NCBI RefSeq assembly: GCF_900099695.1
Contig: NZ_FNCY01000010.1
Location: 84,706-148,705, forward strand
DNA from: Propionivibrio dicarboxylicus
Lineage (GTDB): Bacteria; Pseudomonadota; Gammaproteobacteria; Burkholderiales; Rhodocyclaceae
Reading direction: 5' to 3'
Length of the DNA: 64,000 bases
The position numbers were made by a program, and so were the translations under genes. The notes below the pieces were generated by a model that was not told the origin of the DNA, did not search any database, and saw only the letters and a list, made by a program, of their open reading frames with translations. This document shows, piece by piece, positions 54,708 to 63,617 of this stretch; position 1 is the first letter of the stretch; each line of letters opens with the position of its first letter.

Positions 54708-55804
54708 CGCCGGGCGATCCGGATGGGCAAGCGCTGGGCGCCGAAGGGTTTGCCAAAGGTGCCGAAACGGCCTGCGATCTCGGTCAGGCAGTGCGGACAG
54801 CGTCCGTCGCGCGGGAGATCGCAGTGGCGGATGTCGTGCCAGTCTCGCTCGATCAGCGCGGCGTGGCAGGTCGGGCAAAATGTCGTGCCGCCTTCGCTGT
54901 CGTGGACGTTGCCGGTATAGACGTAGTGCAAGCCGGCGTCCATCGCGATGCGGCGCGCGCGGCTCAGGGTCGATGGCGGCGTGCGCGGCAGATCCTGCAG
55001 ATGCCAGTCGGGGTGGAAGGCGGTGAAGTGCAGCGGCACCTCCGGCCCCAGCGTATCCGCTACCCAGGATGACAGGGCAGAGATTTCCTTGATCGAGTCG
55101 TTCTGGCCGGGAATGAGCAGTGTCGTGATCTCGAGCCAGCAGTTGGTTTCGTGGCGGATGTAGCAGAGAAGATCGAGCACCGGTTGCAGATGGCCGCCGC
55201 AGAGACGGGTATAAAAATCCTCCGAAAACGCCTTGAGGTCGACATTGGCGGCATCCATCACCGCATAGAATTCGCGCGCCGGTTCGGCGTGCATGTAGCC
55301 GGCGGTGACGGCGACGGTGCGGATGTTGCGGCGGTGGCAGGCGCGGGCCGTGTCGATGGCATATTCGGCGAAGATGACTGGGTCGTTGTAGGTGAAAGCG
55401 ACCGATTGCGCGCCATAGGCCGCAGCGGCGGCGGCAATGCCGTCGGGACCGGCGGCATCGGTCAGCCGGTCGGTGTCGCGCGATTTTGAAATGTCCCAGT
55501 TCTGGCAGAACTTGCAGTTCAGGTTGCATCCGGCGGTGCCGAAGGACAGCACCGACGAGCCGGGAAAGAAGTGATTGAGCGGCTTCTTTTCGATCGGATC
55601 AATGCAGAAGCCGGACGAACGGCCGTAGGTCGTCAGCTGCATCTGGCCGCCGACGTTACGGCGCACGAAACAGGCGCCGCGCTGGTCTTCCTGCAAACGG
55701 CAATCGCGTGGACACAGGTCGCACTGGATGCGTGCCGGTTTGCCTTCTTCGTGCGGCAGCGCATGCCACCAACGGGCCGGATGGTTCGATTCGGGCGGGC
55801 TCAT
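54704..55804 (-). CDS. amrS: AmmeMemoRadiSam system radical SAM enzyme
   Basis: This is a 366-residue radical SAM protein of the pyruvate-formate-lyase-activase branch. It has an N-terminal Cys motif CDLCPRDCRLQEDQRGACFVR, then the AdoMet cluster motif TAGCNLNCKFCQNWDIS, and late zinc-like cysteines in TTFCPTCHAAL and CPHCL. The ATG overlaps the amrA stop in ATGA. The family occurs with AMMECR1 and MEMO proteins in a conserved trio whose substrate and product are still not established. Confidence 0.95.
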   Translation of the reverse strand: MSPPESNHPARWWHALPHEEGKPARIQCDLCPRDCRLQEDQRGACFVRRNVGGQMQLTTYGRSSGFCIDPIEKKPLNHFFPGSSVLSFGTAGCNLNCKFCQNWDISKSRDTDRLTDAAGPDGIAAAAAAYGAQSVAFTYNDPVIFAEYAIDTARACHRRNIRTVAVTAGYMHAEPAREFYAVMDAANVDLKAFSEDFYTRLCGGHLQPVLDLLCYIRHETNCWLEITTLLIPGQNDSIKEISALSSWVADTLGPEVPLHFTAFHPDWHLQDLPRTPPSTLSRARRIAMDAGLHYVYTGNVHDSEGGTTFCPTCHAALIERDWHDIRHCDLPRDGRCPHCLTEIAGRFGTFGKPFGAQRLPIRIARR

Positions 55805-56349
55805 GCTTCTTTCCATTTGCGCACGTGATAGCGGAACAACGCGATGTCGGAATCCCAGAAATCCTCAGGCAGACCGGCCTTGCGTTTGAGTTGCCGGAGA
55901 AACAGGTCCGGTGCCGGCAGGGATTCCCAAACCTGCGGCAGAAAGGTGGCGCGGCGGCGTCCGTGTTGCAGGACGATGCCGTCGCGACCCGGTTGCAACT
56001 GACGCAGCGCGTCGTCCTCGTCGCTGAATTGTAGCGGCGTCGCCGGTGTCAGCAGCGAGACTTCAACGTGCGTGTGCTCGAATTCCTCGGCCCGGAGCGG
56101 CGCGAAGCGCGGGTCGCGAAAAGCCGCCGCGAGGGCGTTTTCGCTGACGTCTTCGGCGAGCGGACGGTGCGCTTCGAGGCTGCCGATGCAGCCGCGCAAG
56201 TCGCCGTGCTGCGTCAGGGTGACGAAGGTCGCGGCCCGCTGGCGGTGTTCCGGCTGCGGCGTCACCGGGCTGGGCGGCAGCGAGAAGCGCTCCCCGATCG
56301 CATTGCGCGCGAGGCACAGCAGGCTGGTACCCAATGCGTCAGTGCTCAT
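55801..56349 (-). CDS. amrA: AmmeMemoRadiSam system protein A (AMMECR1 domain)
   Basis: This 182-residue AMMECR1-domain protein has the signature DLRGCIGSLEAHRPLAEDV and DPRFAPLRAEEFEH. The motif holds a conserved Cys suspected to be functional. The start MSTDALGTSL overlaps the amrB end by 11 bases. The human homologue is linked to a contiguous-gene syndrome, but the biochemical role is unknown in all domains of life. Confidence 0.94.
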   Translation of the reverse strand: MSTDALGTSLLCLARNAIGERFSLPPSPVTPQPEHRQRAATFVTLTQHGDLRGCIGSLEAHRPLAEDVSENALAAAFRDPRFAPLRAEEFEHTHVEVSLLTPATPLQFSDEDDALRQLQPGRDGIVLQHGRRRATFLPQVWESLPAPDLFLRQLKRKAGLPEDFWDSDIALFRYHVRKWKEA

Positions 56350-57160
56350 GGCGCGGGGACTCCGGCGCGGCGTCGAAGAAGGCGAATGCGCCATAACCGA
56401 CGACGCGTGACTTGTCGCCGGCGGTATCGCCGGAGTTGCGCAGGTCGATCATGCGGACGTGCAGGCCGCGCCGCCGGGCGACTTCGAGCAGGCCGTTGAT
56501 GGGAGCGGCGCCGCAGGCCTGGTGCGGCGTCAGGTTCGCTTCGAGGGCGACGATGGCTTGCGCCGTCTGCCCGTCGATCGACCAGGCGCTTTCATACGGC
56601 AGGTAGTGCGAGAGGTCCGAACTGACGACGATCAGCGTCTCGTCGCCGCCCCACAAACGTTCGATCACTGCCGCGACGTCCTCCGGGCTGGCGCGTCCGA
56701 CGGCGAGCGGGACGAGCGTAAAGCGTTCGAGCGTTTCGATCAGGAAGGGAAGCTGCACTTCGAGCGCGTGTTCCTGCGCATGCGCCGCGTCGTTGGTGCG
56801 AACTTGCGGCAGGTCGGCGAGCGCGGCGATCGCCTCCAGGTCGACGGGGACCTCGCCTAATGGTGTTGCGAAGGCCTCGCATGAGGGGACGGCGAGGCCG
56901 TCGATGGCGACACGATGCGTCGGGCCAAGCAGGACGACGCGCCGGATCGTGCTGCTGCGTCGGCGCAGAGGCGCGTAAATGCTCGCCGCGACCGGGCCGG
57001 AATAGATGTAGCCGGCATGCGGGACGATGATCGCCTTGGGCGCGGCGAGGGGAAAGCGCGGGGCGCCTTCCAGGAGTTTTCTCAGCTGTTCTTCGAGCGT
57101 CGATGGTTTGTCGGGATAAAAGGCGCCAGCGACGGCCGCGGGGCGCACGCGTGTGTACAT
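56339..57160 (-). CDS. amrB: AmmeMemoRadiSam system protein B (MEMO family)
   Basis: This 273-residue MEMO-family protein is related in fold to extradiol dioxygenases. It has the metal-site residues in IVPHAGYIYSGPVAASIY, HALEVQLPFL and the conserved Cys region PHQACGAAPINGLL. GAGGAGA lies five bases before the ATG at 57160. It heads the four-gene operon amrB-amrA-amrS-hydrolase-like, divergent from ispD. Confidence 0.94.
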   Translation of the reverse strand: MYTRVRPAAVAGAFYPDKPSTLEEQLRKLLEGAPRFPLAAPKAIIVPHAGYIYSGPVAASIYAPLRRRSSTIRRVVLLGPTHRVAIDGLAVPSCEAFATPLGEVPVDLEAIAALADLPQVRTNDAAHAQEHALEVQLPFLIETLERFTLVPLAVGRASPEDVAAVIERLWGGDETLIVVSSDLSHYLPYESAWSIDGQTAQAIVALEANLTPHQACGAAPINGLLEVARRRGLHVRMIDLRNSGDTAGDKSRVVGYGAFAFFDAAPESPRHEH

Positions 57161-57241
57161 AGTGGTCTCCTCGTCTAACCCCATTATGGGCCGGGTGCCG
57201 CCAATTACAAGCCGGCCGCCGCTTTCCGCTAGAATGCGCGG

Positions 57242-57931
57242 ATGTCACGTTATTTCGCTCTGGTCCCTGCTGCCGGCAGCGGCGCCCGCTTTGGCGCCGA
57301 GACGCCCAAGCAGTATCTTTCGCTGGCCGGTCGGACGGTAATCCATCACGCGTTGGCCGTCTTGTGTGCCTGTCCCCGCATCGAGGAAGTCTGGGTCGTG
57401 CTGTCGCCCGGCGACGAATGGTGGGCGGCCGAGGACTGGTCTGCGCTCGGTCATAAATTGCATCCGGTCTATTGCGGCGGCGCGACGCGGGCAGAGAGTG
57501 TGTCCAACGGTCTGGACGCCCTGGCGGCGACGCTCGATGCGGACGATTGGGTGCTTGTCCACGACGCTGCGCGCCCCTGTCTTTCGCTCGATTTGCTCGA
57601 GCGGCAGCTCGCCGAGCTGGATACGGATCCGGTCGGTGGCATTCTCGCGGTGCCGGTGGCGGATACGCTCAAACGCGCCGATCCGCAGCAGCGCATCGCG
57701 GCGACCGAACCGCGCGATGGCTTGTGGCAGGCACAAACGCCGCAGATGTTCCGTTTCGGGCTGTTGCGCCAGGCGCTGGCCGCCACGAAAACCGTGACCG
57801 ACGAAGCGTCGGCGCTTGAGGCGGCGGGCTTCACGCCGCGCCTGGTGCGTTCGGATGTCACCAATCTCAAGGTGACCTATCCCGCCGATCTCTTGCTGGC
57901 GGAATGGATTCTGAAAGGGAGAAAGCCATGA
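57242..57931 (+). CDS. ispD: 2-C-methyl-D-erythritol 4-phosphate cytidylyltransferase
   Basis: This 229-residue enzyme makes CDP-methylerythritol in the MEP isoprenoid pathway. It has the nucleotide-binding loop [36 protein letters not shown] and the C-terminal substrate segment [22 protein letters not shown]. The stop overlaps ispF in ATGA. Length and layout are normal. Confidence 0.97.
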   Translation: MSRYFALVPAAGSGARFGAETPKQYLSLAGRTVIHHALAVLCACPRIEEVWVVLSPGDEWWAAEDWSALGHKLHPVYCGGATRAESVSNGLDALAATLDADDWVLVHDAARPCLSLDLLERQLAELDTDPVGGILAVPVADTLKRADPQQRIAATEPRDGLWQAQTPQMFRFGLLRQALAATKTVTDEASALEAAGFTPRLVRSDVTNLKVTYPADLLLAEWILKGRKP

Positions 57932-58407
57932 TTCGGGTCGGTCAGGGATCGGATATCCACGCCTTGGCGGAGGGGCGCAAAATGATCATCGGCGGTGTCG
58001 AGATTCCCCATGAGCGGGGTTTGCTCGGCCATTCCGATGCCGATGTGCTTGTGCACGCGATCATCGATGCCTTGTTCGGCGCTGCTGGTCTTGGCGATAT
58101 CGGCCGTCATTTTCCCGATACCGACGAGCGTTATCGCGGCGCCGACAGCCGCGTGCTGCTGCGGGCGGCGCGTGACAGGCTGCAGGCGGCCGGGTGGCGC
58201 ATCGTCAATGTCGATTCGACGATCAACGCCCAGCGGCCGAAGATGGCGCCGCATATTCCGGCCATGGTGGCCTGCATCGCCGCCGACCTCGGCATCGCCG
58301 AGGCCTGCGTCAATGTCAAGGCTAAGACCGGCGAACGTCTCGGCTTCGTCGGCCGGGAAGAGGGAATCTCCTGCGACGCGATCGCGCTGATCGAAAGCCG
58401 CGACTGA
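57928..58407 (+). CDS. ispF: 2-C-methyl-D-erythritol 2,4-cyclodiphosphate synthase
   Basis: This 159-residue trimeric zinc enzyme follows IspD in the same operon. It carries the metal ligands in [13 protein letters not shown] and [18 protein letters not shown], and the cytidine-binding region [19 protein letters not shown]. The start overlaps ispD by 4 bases, so expression is coupled. Confidence 0.97.
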   Translation: MIRVGQGSDIHALAEGRKMIIGGVEIPHERGLLGHSDADVLVHAIIDALFGAAGLGDIGRHFPDTDERYRGADSRVLLRAARDRLQAAGWRIVNVDSTINAQRPKMAPHIPAMVACIAADLGIAEACVNVKAKTGERLGFVGREEGISCDAIALIESRD

Positions 58408-58416
58408 TTTCGATCT

Positions 58417-58440
58417 GCCGCAACACGCGGGTGTTGCGGC
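58417..58440 (+). terminator. Strong hairpin after ispF
   Basis: GCCGCAACAC and GTGTTGCGGC make a perfect 10-bp stem with a GCGG loop, 10 bases after the ispF stop. There is no T tract, so it is a weak or Rho-linked terminator or an RNA-stabilising hairpin. Confidence 0.5.
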
Positions 58441-58508
58441 GTTACAGCGGCACATAGGGCTGCAATTAGGGCATTGCTGGCCGACGCCGCTGGTTACAGA
58501 GCGTGTCG

Positions 58509-58565
58509 CTTTTGTTACAAAAGACTGCAAAAAGGCTTGACAAAAAACCGCCTGAATGGAAAATA
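58509..58565 (+). promoter_or_regulatory. Candidate operator dyad and sigma70 promoter of the BKACE/TRAP operon
   Basis: CTTTTGT-T-ACAAAAG (58509-58523) is a perfect 7-base dyad. It sits 13 bases before TTGACA (58537-58542), a consensus -35, with AAAATA 17 bases downstream as a weak -10. Transcription would enter the BKACE gene at 58638. The regulator is not in the window. Confidence 0.5.
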
Positions 58566-58637
58566 CGACAACACACATCGGATGTCTGGCGAAAACAGGT
58601 CTGATGTGGGTCAAACCATTCTCGCGGAGCGTCATCC

Positions 58638-59444
58638 ATGCAGAAAAAAATCATCATTGCCTTGGCCCCGACCGGTGGCTGGGGATTGGGCGAAGGCAAT
58701 CCGGTGTCGCCGGAAGAGATCGCCGAACAGACCTATGAATGCGCTGCTGCCGGCGCCGCCGTCGTGCATATGCATGCGCGCGACGAGAAGGGCGCGCTGA
58801 CGGCCGACATGCACTGCTTCAACCGCACCTGCGAACTGATCCGTGCCGGCAGCGACATCATCATCGAGGCATCGACCGGCGGTATTTCGACGATGACGAC
58901 GGAAGAGCGCGCCTATCCGGCCGCCAACCCGCATGCCCAGATTGCCTCGCTCAACATCGGTACGCTCAACTTTGGCGACAAGGTCTATATCAACAGCGTG
59001 CCCGATATCCGCAAGTGGATTGCCATCATGGCCAATCTGAAGATCAAGCCGTCGATGGAAATCTTCGATACCGGCAACATGGATTGCGCGCTGAACCTGC
59101 TCAAGCAGGGGCTGCTGACGCCGCCGTGCAATTTCAGCTTCGTCTGCAATCTCAACTGGGGCATGCCCTACCATCCGGCGATCCTTTCCTATCTGCGCGA
59201 TCAGGTGCCGGCGGGCAGCCATTGGGGTGCCAACTTGATCAACAGCGCCGATTTCTCGCAGCACATCGAGGTAGCGAAACTCGGCGGCGCCGTCGTCCGG
59301 GTCGGGTTCGAGGATTCGCGCCGCTATAACGGCAAGATTGCGCAACGCAACGTCGAACTGGTCAAGGCGCTGCGCGCCGAGCTGGAAGACAACGGTTTCT
59401 CGATCGCGACGGTCGCGGAAGCCAAGGCAGTGCTGCTGGCTTGA
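58638..59444 (+). CDS. BKACE (DUF849) beta-keto acid cleavage enzyme
   Basis: This 268-residue TIM-barrel zinc enzyme cleaves a beta-keto acid with acetyl-CoA to give acetoacetate and a new CoA ester. The family metal motif HMHARDEKG (His pair near 45) and IIIEASTGG are present, as in 3-keto-5-aminohexanoate cleavage enzyme and many BKACE members. It is the first gene of an operon with a TRAP transporter and a sugar-acid kinase. The substrate within the BKACE family is not predictable from the visible motifs alone. Confidence 0.9.
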   Translation: MQKKIIIALAPTGGWGLGEGNPVSPEEIAEQTYECAAAGAAVVHMHARDEKGALTADMHCFNRTCELIRAGSDIIIEASTGGISTMTTEERAYPAANPHAQIASLNIGTLNFGDKVYINSVPDIRKWIAIMANLKIKPSMEIFDTGNMDCALNLLKQGLLTPPCNFSFVCNLNWGMPYHPAILSYLRDQVPAGSHWGANLINSADFSQHIEVAKLGGAVVRVGFEDSRRYNGKIAQRNVELVKALRAELEDNGFSIATVAEAKAVLLA

Positions 59445-59563
59445 GGATCAAGCGTTTCAGGCTTGCAGGTCGTTCGTAACGGGGCAGGAACGGCGAGTTG
59501 ATCGGGGGCCGTTCCTCGGGTTTATCGGGGTTTCAACGATTCAATATTCAAGGAGGCGTCATC

Positions 59564-60589
59564 ATGGTCAATTCTTCTCGTCGTAACGTTCTGCGCACGC
59601 TGGCGGCCGCGCCGGTCGTCGCCGCTGTCGGTGCCATTCCGGGCTTCGCCCGCGCTGCCGCGCCGGAGTTCTCGTTCAAGTTCGGCCACAACCAGCCGAC
59701 CAACCACCCGCTTCACATCCGCGCCCAGGAAGCGGCTGATCGCGTTTTCAAGGAATCGAACGGACGCCTCGAAGTCAAGATTTTCCCGAACGGCCAGATG
59801 GGCGGCGACAACGACATGCTGTCGCAGGTCAGAAGCGGCGGCATCGAAATGTACACGCCGGCCTCGCTCGGCCTGTCGACGCTGGTGCCGGTCGCGGCGA
59901 TCAATGCCATCGGTTTCGCTTTTGCCGATTACAACCAGGTCTGGGCGGCGATGGACGGCAAGGTCGGTGCGCATGTCCGGGCGCAGCTCGAAAAAGCCGG
60001 CCTGTATGCGCTGGAAAAGGTCTGGGACAACGGCTTCCGTCACATCACCACCAGCAGCAAGCCGATCAACAGCGTCGCCGACATGTCGGGTCTGAAGATC
60101 CGCGTGCCGGTCAGCCCGCTGCCGGTGTCGATGTTCAAGGGTCTCGGCGCCGCGCCGGGCAGCCTGCAGTTCGCCGAGCTCTACACGGCGCTGCAGACCA
60201 AGGTCTATGACGCTCAGGAAAATCCGCTGTCGATCATCCAGATCGCCAAGATGTACGAAGTGCAGAAGTACTGCTCGCTGACCAACCACATGTGGGACGG
60301 CTGGTGGATGATCATCAACGGCCGCGCCTGGAAGGGCCTGCCGCCGGACCTGCAGAAGATCCTGTCGACCGCGTTCAACGATGCGGTGGTCAAGGAGCGT
60401 GCCGACGTGCGCGCCCTGAACGATTCGACGATGGCCGATCTCAAGGCCAAGGGCATGGTCTTCAACTCGCCGTCGCCGGAAAGCTTCCGCGCCGCGCTCA
60501 AGAAGTCCGGCTTCTATGAGGAATGGCGCAAGAAGTTCGGTGAGGAAGCCTGGGGTTACCTGGAGCAATCCGTCGGCAAGTTGTCCTGA
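59564..60589 (+). CDS. TRAP transporter solute receptor, DctP family
   Basis: This is a 341-residue periplasmic receptor with a twin-arginine-like signal (SRRNVLRTLAAAPVVAAVGA). The DctP fold shows in FKFGHNQPTNHPLHIRAQE, VKIFPNGQMGGDND, MSGLKIRVPVSPLPV and FAELYTALQTKVYDAQENPL. The conserved Arg in KIRVP binds the ligand carboxylate. AGGAGG lies seven bases before the ATG at 59564. It works with the fused permease 14 bases downstream and brings in an organic acid. Confidence 0.95.
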   Translation: MVNSSRRNVLRTLAAAPVVAAVGAIPGFARAAAPEFSFKFGHNQPTNHPLHIRAQEAADRVFKESNGRLEVKIFPNGQMGGDNDMLSQVRSGGIEMYTPASLGLSTLVPVAAINAIGFAFADYNQVWAAMDGKVGAHVRAQLEKAGLYALEKVWDNGFRHITTSSKPINSVADMSGLKIRVPVSPLPVSMFKGLGAAPGSLQFAELYTALQTKVYDAQENPLSIIQIAKMYEVQKYCSLTNHMWDGWWMIINGRAWKGLPPDLQKILSTAFNDAVVKERADVRALNDSTMADLKAKGMVFNSPSPESFRAALKKSGFYEEWRKKFGEEAWGYLEQSVGKLS

Positions 60590-60603
60590 CCAGGAGAAAC
60601 CTG

Positions 60604-62472
60604 ATGCAATCGTCGTCTGTTGTCCTGCCGCTGGATGAAGCCAGTGGCAGGAGGAGGGGACTCGTCGCTTTCGACCAGATTCTTGGGGTGAGCATCGAGG
60701 TCATCGCGGCCATGATCGTGCTGGCCGAGATCGTCGTGCTCTTCTCGGGGGTCGTCTCGCGCTATGTGTTCCACATGCCGATCGTCTGGTCGGACGAGCT
60801 CGCCTCGATGCTCTTCCTCTGGCTGTCGATGCTCGGCGCAGTCGTCGCGCTGCGTCGTGGCGCGCACATGCGCATGACGGCGGTCGTCTCGAAGTTGTCG
60901 AAGGACCGTCAGGTCTTTGTCGAGACCTTCAGCGTCGTCGCTTCGCTCGCCTTCCTGCTGCTCTTCTTCTATCCGGCGTGGGAATACGCTCAGGACGAAG
61001 CGTTCATCACGACGCCGGCGCTTGAGATCAGCAAACTCTGGCATGCCATTGCGATTCCGCTCGGTTGTGCGTTGATGATCGTCACTGCCTTCCTGCGTCT
61101 GGCGATCAACGGTCGTGGGCGTGACGTGCTGATTTCAGTGCTGGCGGTCGGGGCGCTGGTCGTGGCGTTTTACTTCTTCGGTCCGTCGATGAAGGCGCTG
61201 GGCAAGGCCAATCTCTTCATCTTTTTTGTCGTGATCGTCGGTATCAACGTCTTTGCCGGGGTTCCGATCGCCTTTTCGTTCGCGCTGGCGACATTTTCGT
61301 ATCTGGCGCTGACGACGCGGACGCCGATGCCGGTGATGGTCGGTCGGATCGAGGAGGGGATGTCGCACCTGGTGCTGCTGGCCGTTCCGCTTTTTGTCTA
61401 TCTCGGCTTGCTGATCGAGATGACCGGCATGGCCAAGGCGATGGTGCAGTTCCTCGCCAGCCTGCTCGGTCGGGTGCGCGGCGGGTTGTCCTACGTGCTG
61501 GTTGGTGCAATGTACCTGGTCTCCGGTATTTCCGGTTCCAAGATCGCCGACATGGCGGCCGTGGCGCCGGTGCTTTTCCCCGAGATGAAGGAACGTGGAG
61601 CCAAGGAAGGGGATCTCGTGGCGCTGTTGTCGGTGACCGGGGCGCAGACCGAGACGGTGCCGCCGAGCATTGTGCTGATTACGATTGGTTCAGTGACGGG
61701 GGTTTCGATTGCCGCTTTGTTCACGGGAGGCTTGTTGCCCGGCCTGATTTGCGGTCTGGCTCTCTGCGGCGTCGTCTGGTGGCGTTATCGCCATGAGGAT
61801 CTGAGCAAGGTCAAGCGCTTCACCAAAGGCGAAATCGCCAAGATCTTCGTGGTGGCCCTGCCTGCGTTAGTCCTGCCTTTCGTGATCCGCTACGCCGTCA
61901 TTGAGGGCGTAGCCACGGCGACCGAGGTATCGACGATCGGTATCGCCTATTCGCTGCTGGTCGGACTCGTCCTCTATCGACAGTTCAATTTCAAGCGTGC
62001 GTTCGAGATGCTGATCGATACGGCATCGCTGTCGGGGTCGATCATCTTCATCATCGGCTGCGCGACTGCCATGGCCTGGGCGCTGACCCAGTCCGGCTTC
62101 TCGCAGGATCTGGCGGCGATCATGAAGAGCCTGGGCGGGGCCAAGACGTTCATGGCGGTATCCATCGTCGTCTTCATTATTCTCGGCAGCGTGCTTGAGG
62201 GTATCCCGGCGATCGTGTTGTTCGGACCCTTGCTCTTCCCGATCGCGCGCGAAATGGGCATTCATGACGTCCATTACTCGATGGTAGTCATCCTGGCCAT
62301 GGGCACCGGCTTGTTCGCGCCGCCGTTCGGGGTCGGCTACTACGGCTGTTGCGCGGTCAGCAAGGTGCATCCGGACGAAGGCATTCCGTACATCGGCGCC
62401 TATCTCGCGGCACTCGTGCTCGGCCTCGTCGTCGTCGCCGTCTTCCCCTGGATTTCGCTGGGCTTCCTCTGA
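60604..62472 (+). CDS. Fused TRAP transporter permease, DctQ-DctM
   Basis: This is a 622-residue inner-membrane protein. The first ~170 residues form the four-helix DctQ part (VSRYVFHMPIVWSDELASMLFLWLSMLGA). The rest is the twelve-helix DctM part (FFVVIVGINVFAGVPIAFSF, GISGSKIADMAAVAPVLFPEM, TGAQTETVPPSIVLI). It uses a sodium or proton gradient to import the DctP-bound acid. The fusion is a known variant. It is followed at 30 bases by the ABM gene. Confidence 0.94.
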   Translation: MQSSSVVLPLDEASGRRRGLVAFDQILGVSIEVIAAMIVLAEIVVLFSGVVSRYVFHMPIVWSDELASMLFLWLSMLGAVVALRRGAHMRMTAVVSKLSKDRQVFVETFSVVASLAFLLLFFYPAWEYAQDEAFITTPALEISKLWHAIAIPLGCALMIVTAFLRLAINGRGRDVLISVLAVGALVVAFYFFGPSMKALGKANLFIFFVVIVGINVFAGVPIAFSFALATFSYLALTTRTPMPVMVGRIEEGMSHLVLLAVPLFVYLGLLIEMTGMAKAMVQFLASLLGRVRGGLSYVLVGAMYLVSGISGSKIADMAAVAPVLFPEMKERGAKEGDLVALLSVTGAQTETVPPSIVLITIGSVTGVSIAALFTGGLLPGLICGLALCGVVWWRYRHEDLSKVKRFTKGEIAKIFVVALPALVLPFVIRYAVIEGVATATEVSTIGIAYSLLVGLVLYRQFNFKRAFEMLIDTASLSGSIIFIIGCATAMAWALTQSGFSQDLAAIMKSLGGAKTFMAVSIVVFIILGSVLEGIPAIVLFGPLLFPIAREMGIHDVHYSMVVILAMGTGLFAPPFGVGYYGCCAVSKVHPDEGIPYIGAYLAALVLGLVVVAVFPWISLGFL

Positions 62473-62502
62473 GATGGCCGGCATTCGCTAAAGGACACGA
62501 AA

Positions 62503-62817
62503 ATGATTCATGTACTTGCATTCGCATCGATCAAACCCGGCCTGCGCGACAAGGCGCTTGAGGTCTATCGCGTACTGGCGCCGAAGGTGCTGGCCAACGA
62601 GCCGGGCTGTCTCGAGTATGCGCCGACGATCGATGTCGACTTCGGCCTGCCGAACCAGCAACTCGACCCGGACATGGTCGTGATCACCGAACGCTGGAAG
62701 TCGCTCGACGATTTCCGGGCGCATGTGGCCGGTCCGGCGCATGTCGTCGAATTCCGTGCGGCGATCAAGGACTACCTCGAAAAAACCACGCTGAAGATCA
62801 CGCAGGACGCGATCTGA
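62503..62817 (+). CDS. Antibiotic biosynthesis monooxygenase (ABM) fold protein
   Basis: This 104-residue dimeric alpha/beta-barrel protein has MIHVLAFASIKPGLRDKALEVYR, EPGCLEYAPTIDVD and ITERWKSLDDFRAHV, typical of the quinol monooxygenase/ABM family. Such small enzymes act as oxygenases or as isomerase-like accessory proteins. Its role in this catabolic operon is unknown. Confidence 0.88.
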   Translation: MIHVLAFASIKPGLRDKALEVYRVLAPKVLANEPGCLEYAPTIDVDFGLPNQQLDPDMVVITERWKSLDDFRAHVAGPAHVVEFRAAIKDYLEKTTLKITQDAI

Positions 62818-62826
62818 GCAGTCTGC

Positions 62827-62845
62827 GTCCCGCCTTGGGCGGGAC
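62827..62845 (+). other. Intra-operon hairpin
   Basis: GTCCCGCC-TTG-GGCGGGAC is a perfect 8-bp stem between the ABM and racemase-like genes, without a T tract. It may stabilise or punctuate the operon mRNA. Confidence 0.5.
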
Positions 62846-62872
62846 CGCGGCTTTCATTGAAAGGCTTTGAAA

Positions 62873-63532
62873 ATGACCAAGGCAGCAATTTTCCATACCA
62901 GCGCAGCGACGCTGGGTTTGTTCCAGAATCTTTCGGCCAGGATCATGCCGGAAGTTGAGATCATGCATATCGTCGAGGATTCGATGATCCGCGACGTTAT
63001 GAAGAACGGCGGTCCGACGCCGGCAATCAACGCGCGTATAGCCGGTTACGTCCAGGCTGCCGAGCGGGCCGGGTGTGCCGCCTTCATGACGGCGTGTTCG
63101 TCGATCGGAGCCAGCGTCGAACAGTGCCGCCCGCTGACCAGCATGTTCGTAACCCGTATTGACGAAGCGATGGTCGACGCGGCGATTTCCCAAGGCAAGC
63201 GCGTTGCCGTGCTGGCGACCGTCGAGACGACGCTCAAGCCGACGCTCGAATTCATCCGGCGCAAGGCCGCCGAAGCAGGCCGCGATCTGGACATCATGCC
63301 GACCTTGATGTCGGAAGCTTTTGTCGCGCTGCTGGCCGGCGATAACGCCACGCATGACCGGATCGTTTCGGCCGGTTTGCGCGAGGCGCTGGCCAAGGCC
63401 GATGTCGTCGTGCTGGCGCAGGCCTCGATGGCGCGTGTCATGGAGGGTATGGAAAAGCCGGCGATTCCGGTGTTGACCTCGCCGGAATGCGGCGTGGCCC
63501 GGTTCAAGGAGCGCGTTGCCGCGCTGGCCTGA
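62873..63532 (+). CDS. Asp/Glu racemase-superfamily protein
   Basis: This 219-residue protein resembles the Asp/Glu/hydantoin racemase fold. The first catalytic Cys would be in FMTACSSIG (about residue 75) and the second in LTSPECGVARF near the C-terminus (about 207), spaced as expected for the two-base mechanism. AAAGG precedes the ATG at 62873. Members include racemases, maleate isomerases and decarboxylases, so its job on the operon substrate is open. Confidence 0.85.
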   Translation: MTKAAIFHTSAATLGLFQNLSARIMPEVEIMHIVEDSMIRDVMKNGGPTPAINARIAGYVQAAERAGCAAFMTACSSIGASVEQCRPLTSMFVTRIDEAMVDAAISQGKRVAVLATVETTLKPTLEFIRRKAAEAGRDLDIMPTLMSEAFVALLAGDNATHDRIVSAGLREALAKADVVVLAQASMARVMEGMEKPAIPVLTSPECGVARFKERVAALA

Positions 63533-63617
63533 GCGGAAAGGAATGTTGGCGCCGGTTTCGGTCCGATGGGGTGGGGCCGGGATCGGCGTTTTTTTGTGCT
63601 GAAACGAGGACTGGAAC

